Shown here in pieces: positions 60,961 through 64,000 of a stretch of 64,000 nt of DNA. This stretch comes from Ancistrus triradiatus (lineage: Eukaryota > Chordata > Actinopteri > Siluriformes > Loricariidae): positions 1 to 64,000 of the forward strand of contig JAJAGP010001497.1 of NCBI GenBank assembly GCA_025084515.1, in the 5' to 3' direction. Numbering within the stretch: position 1 is the first letter of the stretch; every line of letters starts with the position of its first letter. The notes under the pieces were generated by a model. The model did not search any database. It was not told where the DNA came from and worked only from the letters and a program-made list of their open reading frames with translations. The translations under genes and the position numbers were made by a program.

Positions 60961-61423
60961 AGAACTTGAGAGTGAGAAAGAGCAGCTACTGAATGTGACA
61001 AACAGATCATAAAGTGTTAAAGAGAAAAGTTTTAAAAGCTTTTTAGAGCTTGGCAGGGGTCTCTCAGGGGCCTTGCTGAATTTATTATGAAGGTTAAACT
61101 CTATGACTTCATTATGAATATATGATCATGTGTTAGTGGAGTTCTTGTGTTTATAGCATTATGTGTTTGTATTAAAAGTAGAAATGAAAAATGTTTATTT
61201 ATTTTGACCTGACCTCCAGTAGCACCTCCTTCCTGTAGGTTTTTTTATTACACGTCCCCCCACCCCTTTTACCATTACACTGTACATTATATCCCAGCTC
61301 AGGCTTATAACATGAAGATGAGCTGCATAGGCACAGGAAGCAGAGTGCTGCCCCCAAATTGGCCTATAGAACATTTTATAGCAATAACAATGAAACATAA
61401 ATACTATATAATAGTGGATTATA

Positions 61424-64000
61424 GACTTTAGACTTTAGACTTTATTTGTCACGTACATTGTTATACACAGTACAACTTGCAGTGAAATGCTTCTTTGCAA
61501 TGCTCCGAAAATGTGCACTATTACTGGAAAATAAAAAATATGTATATGTATATATATATATAAATATTAAAGTAAAATAATAAAGATAAAAGGGGAATGA
61601 AATGAGAATTTAACAAGATAAAAGAGGAAATAGCAACAATTAACAATACTGATGTTTGATTTTGTAAAGTGCGGTAGTGTAGCTGTGAGGTGATTGCGGT
61701 GACTTATGTGTCCTGATTAAGAGTCCGAATGGCCTGCGGAAAGAAACTCCTCCTCATTCTCTCTGTCTTGGTTTTGAGGGCACGGTAGCGCTTCCCAGAC
61801 CTCAGCAGGGAGAAGAGTCCATAATTGGGATGGCTGGTCCTTCACTATGTTCTGGGCCCTGTTAGGCACCGCTTTAGTAGATTGTCTGCAGGTCAGGGAG
61901 CCTGTTGTGTGATGCGTTCGGCTGGTCGCACACCTTTGGCTGCCTATCCTCGGCTGCTGTTCCCCGAACCAGCTGTGACGTTCCAGTTAGGATGCTTTCA
62001 ATGAGACAGGTGTAGAAGTTCCTTCAGTACCTTTTCAGATCGTCCCCCCTGATCCCTCAACGTCTGAGATGGTAGAGACGCTGTCGGCCCTTCTTCACAG
62101 CAGGGTGATGTTTTGGTCCATGTCAGGTCGTGTGTGGTATGCACCCCGAGGTAATCTGAAAGGCTGTCCACGCCTTTCTACCTCTGCTCCCTGGATTCGA
62201 ACCGGCTGGTAGTGTCTCGCCCGTGGCCTCTTGGCGAAGTCCCATCAGCTCCTTCGTCTTGTTCACACGTTGATAGGATATTGGTCGTCTGGCACCAATC
62301 TCCGGTTTAGGATCTCCTCAAGATGGCCTGCTCATTGTTGTTTGGAGATCAGGCCATCACAATTGGTGTCATCGGCAAACTTGACTATGGTGGAGAGCTG
62401 GAGGTGGCGTGCATTCGTGGGTGTAACAGAAGTACGGAGAGTGCTCATTAACACATCCTTGGGGTGCTCCGGTGCTGGGAGCTAGTGGTGGTGAGGTGTG
62501 CTTCCCTACTCTCACGACTGTGGCCTGGTTTGACAGGAAGCTGGAGATCCATCTGCATAGGGTTGGTTGACGCCGAGGTTCTCCAGCTTGTCGGTGAGTT
62601 TGGAGGGCAAGAATCGTGTTAAATGCTGAGCTGAAGTCGACAAAAACATTTTAACATAATTCCCCTCCTGTGTCCAGGTGCGTGAGGGCTGTGTGTAACA
62701 GATGATGGATTGCGTCATCTGTGGATCTTTTCTGTCTGTAAGCGAACTGTAGTGGTCCAGTGTTGTAGGTAGTGTGGATGTGAGAAGTTCTGATGAGTCT
62801 CGCGAACACTTCATCCAATGGGGGTCAGAGCAATGGGTCGGTATCATCAAGGCAGGCAGGTTGCTGGTTCTTTTGGATAGGGTACCTGACATGACTTTTT
62901 GAAGCACTCAGGTACTGTGGACTGTTCCAGGGACATGTTGAAGATTGTTGTGAACACAAGGTGCTAGCTGGTCTGCAGCAGGCTTTCAGGACTCGTCCGG
63001 GATGCCGTTCTGGTCCTGCTGCCTTCCTGGTGTTCACTCTCTTGAATGTCCTTCGACGTCATGCTCTGTGATCACGAGGACGTTGTAGCTCCTTGCTGGG
63101 TGAGTTCTCTCCCCCTGCTGCTTTGTCTATGTGGATTGGGTCGTGGCTACAGAATGCTTGCCAACATCAATATCAATGAGCCCATTGAATAGCGCTATAA
63201 CATAGATTGCACCTCTATCTCCATTAACACGCTCCAGCTCAGACTCAAAGCGAGCATGAATGTGTTCAACTCAATTCGCCAGGGAGGCGTCTGCCCTCTT
63301 TATCACTTTGTGAATCTGTAGTCTGTCATTGTTTTAAGTCGTGTCCCAGGTCTCTAGGCCCTCTAGTTGTAACTGTGTCTCTACTTTCCTCCGTACCTCC
63401 TTTAGCCACTTTCACTGCTCTAGCGTCACACTGTAATACGCGGACTTGTACTCTTCCATGTCGCCGCTGATGAGTGCAGCGTTTAGGCAGCAGTCGGGAT
63501 CTCAGAACATCACGGATGGTTTTATCCACCCACGGTTTTTCTGATTTGGAAAATTTCGAGGAGGTCTTTGAACGTATCATCTAGTAATTTCCCGGTGAAA
63601 TCCCCACACCTACTTCCGTAACTTTTACATCATCAGTGCTGGACTTGAACATTTCCCAGTCTACGTCATCCAGTCGCGTCCCTGTAAGCAGCTTCTGAAT
63701 TGGTCCGACACTCGTGCTCCCTCTGAATCCGGGCTTCCTGTTTCAGTCGCTGTTTTAGTTCGGCATGAGGAAGAGGAGGCGTGGTCAGATTTGCCAAACT
63801 GCGGCTGTGCCTGAGCCTTATAACTGGCGTTCTGTGTTGTGTATGCAGTGATCCAGTGTCCTATTGCCCCCGTTGGAACGGTTATGTGCTGGTGGAATTC
63901 CGCATTGTTGCGTCTGAGATTTGCGCTGTGAAATCACCAGCCACAATGAAAAGAGTCCTTGTGGAGAGCTTGGTACCGAGTGGAGACTTCGTGATTTCAC
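61424..64000 (-). mobile_element. Second LINE copy (L2/Rex-like), decayed, running off the right edge
   Basis: The 3' end is at the tandem TTTAGACTTTAGACTTTAT near 61424. On the minus strand, reading from the right edge, there are endonuclease remnants (63818-64000). A linker follows at 63326-63580 (SEKPWVDKTIRDVLRSRLLP). The block NTRKAAGPERHPGRVLKACC is at 62825-63037. Reverse-transcriptase remnants LPSKLTDKLENLGVNQP are at 62512-62907. Frequent frameshifts break it. Confidence 0.85.

Overview
The window is nuclear DNA from a ray-finned fish. The evidence is intron-split vertebrate genes, dense (CA)n/(GT)n microsatellites, tRNA-derived fish SINEs, and many teleost-type Tc1, hAT, L1-like and L2/Rex-like elements. 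An otophysan (catfish or characin relative) is a guess only. There are no bacterial features.

Layout. 1-495: end of a Tc1 element. 819-2655 (-): first seven coding exons of an MFSD1-like lysosomal transporter; the rest lies off the left edge. 4524-7899 (-): complete eme2, partner of the MUS81 nuclease. 8848-11026 (+): nubp2, a cytosolic Fe-S scaffold ATPase, head-to-head with eme2 and damaged in exon 5. 12535-13391 (+): broken immunoglobulin-receptor copy. 13392-20700: repeat-rich block with a decayed LINE, a proline/serine-rich coding repeat built on 30-bp and 21-bp units, and a 1.07-kb insert that carries a small membrane-protein ORF. 22870-28877 (+) and 29863-34414 (+): two tandem mss51 genes (MYND-finger mitochondrial/muscle proteins), each with its own TATA promoter. 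35600-40819 (+): tbc1d24 (TBC-TLDc). 43829-45579 (-) and about 51627-58905 (-): two single-V-domain immunoglobulin-type receptors, separated by an L1-like LINE that holds a triple nest of DNA transposons. 52667-58537: Tc1 copies in the introns of the second receptor. 59121-64000 (-): two decayed LINEs.

NUBP2, EME2 and TBC1D24 lie on human 16p13.3, so part of this is an old syntenic block. The cellular genes do not form one pathway: eme2 acts in DNA repair, nubp2 in Fe-S protein assembly, mss51 in muscle mitochondrial metabolism, tbc1d24 in vesicle traffic and oxidation resistance.

The most notable signal is in the introns of mfsd1, eme2 and nubp2. About eight short introns begin with a (CA)n tract just after the 5' splice site and end with a (GT)n tract just before the 3' AG. 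Each could fold into an intron-spanning hairpin that brings the splice sites together. The exons next to the longest GT tracts carry clustered indels.
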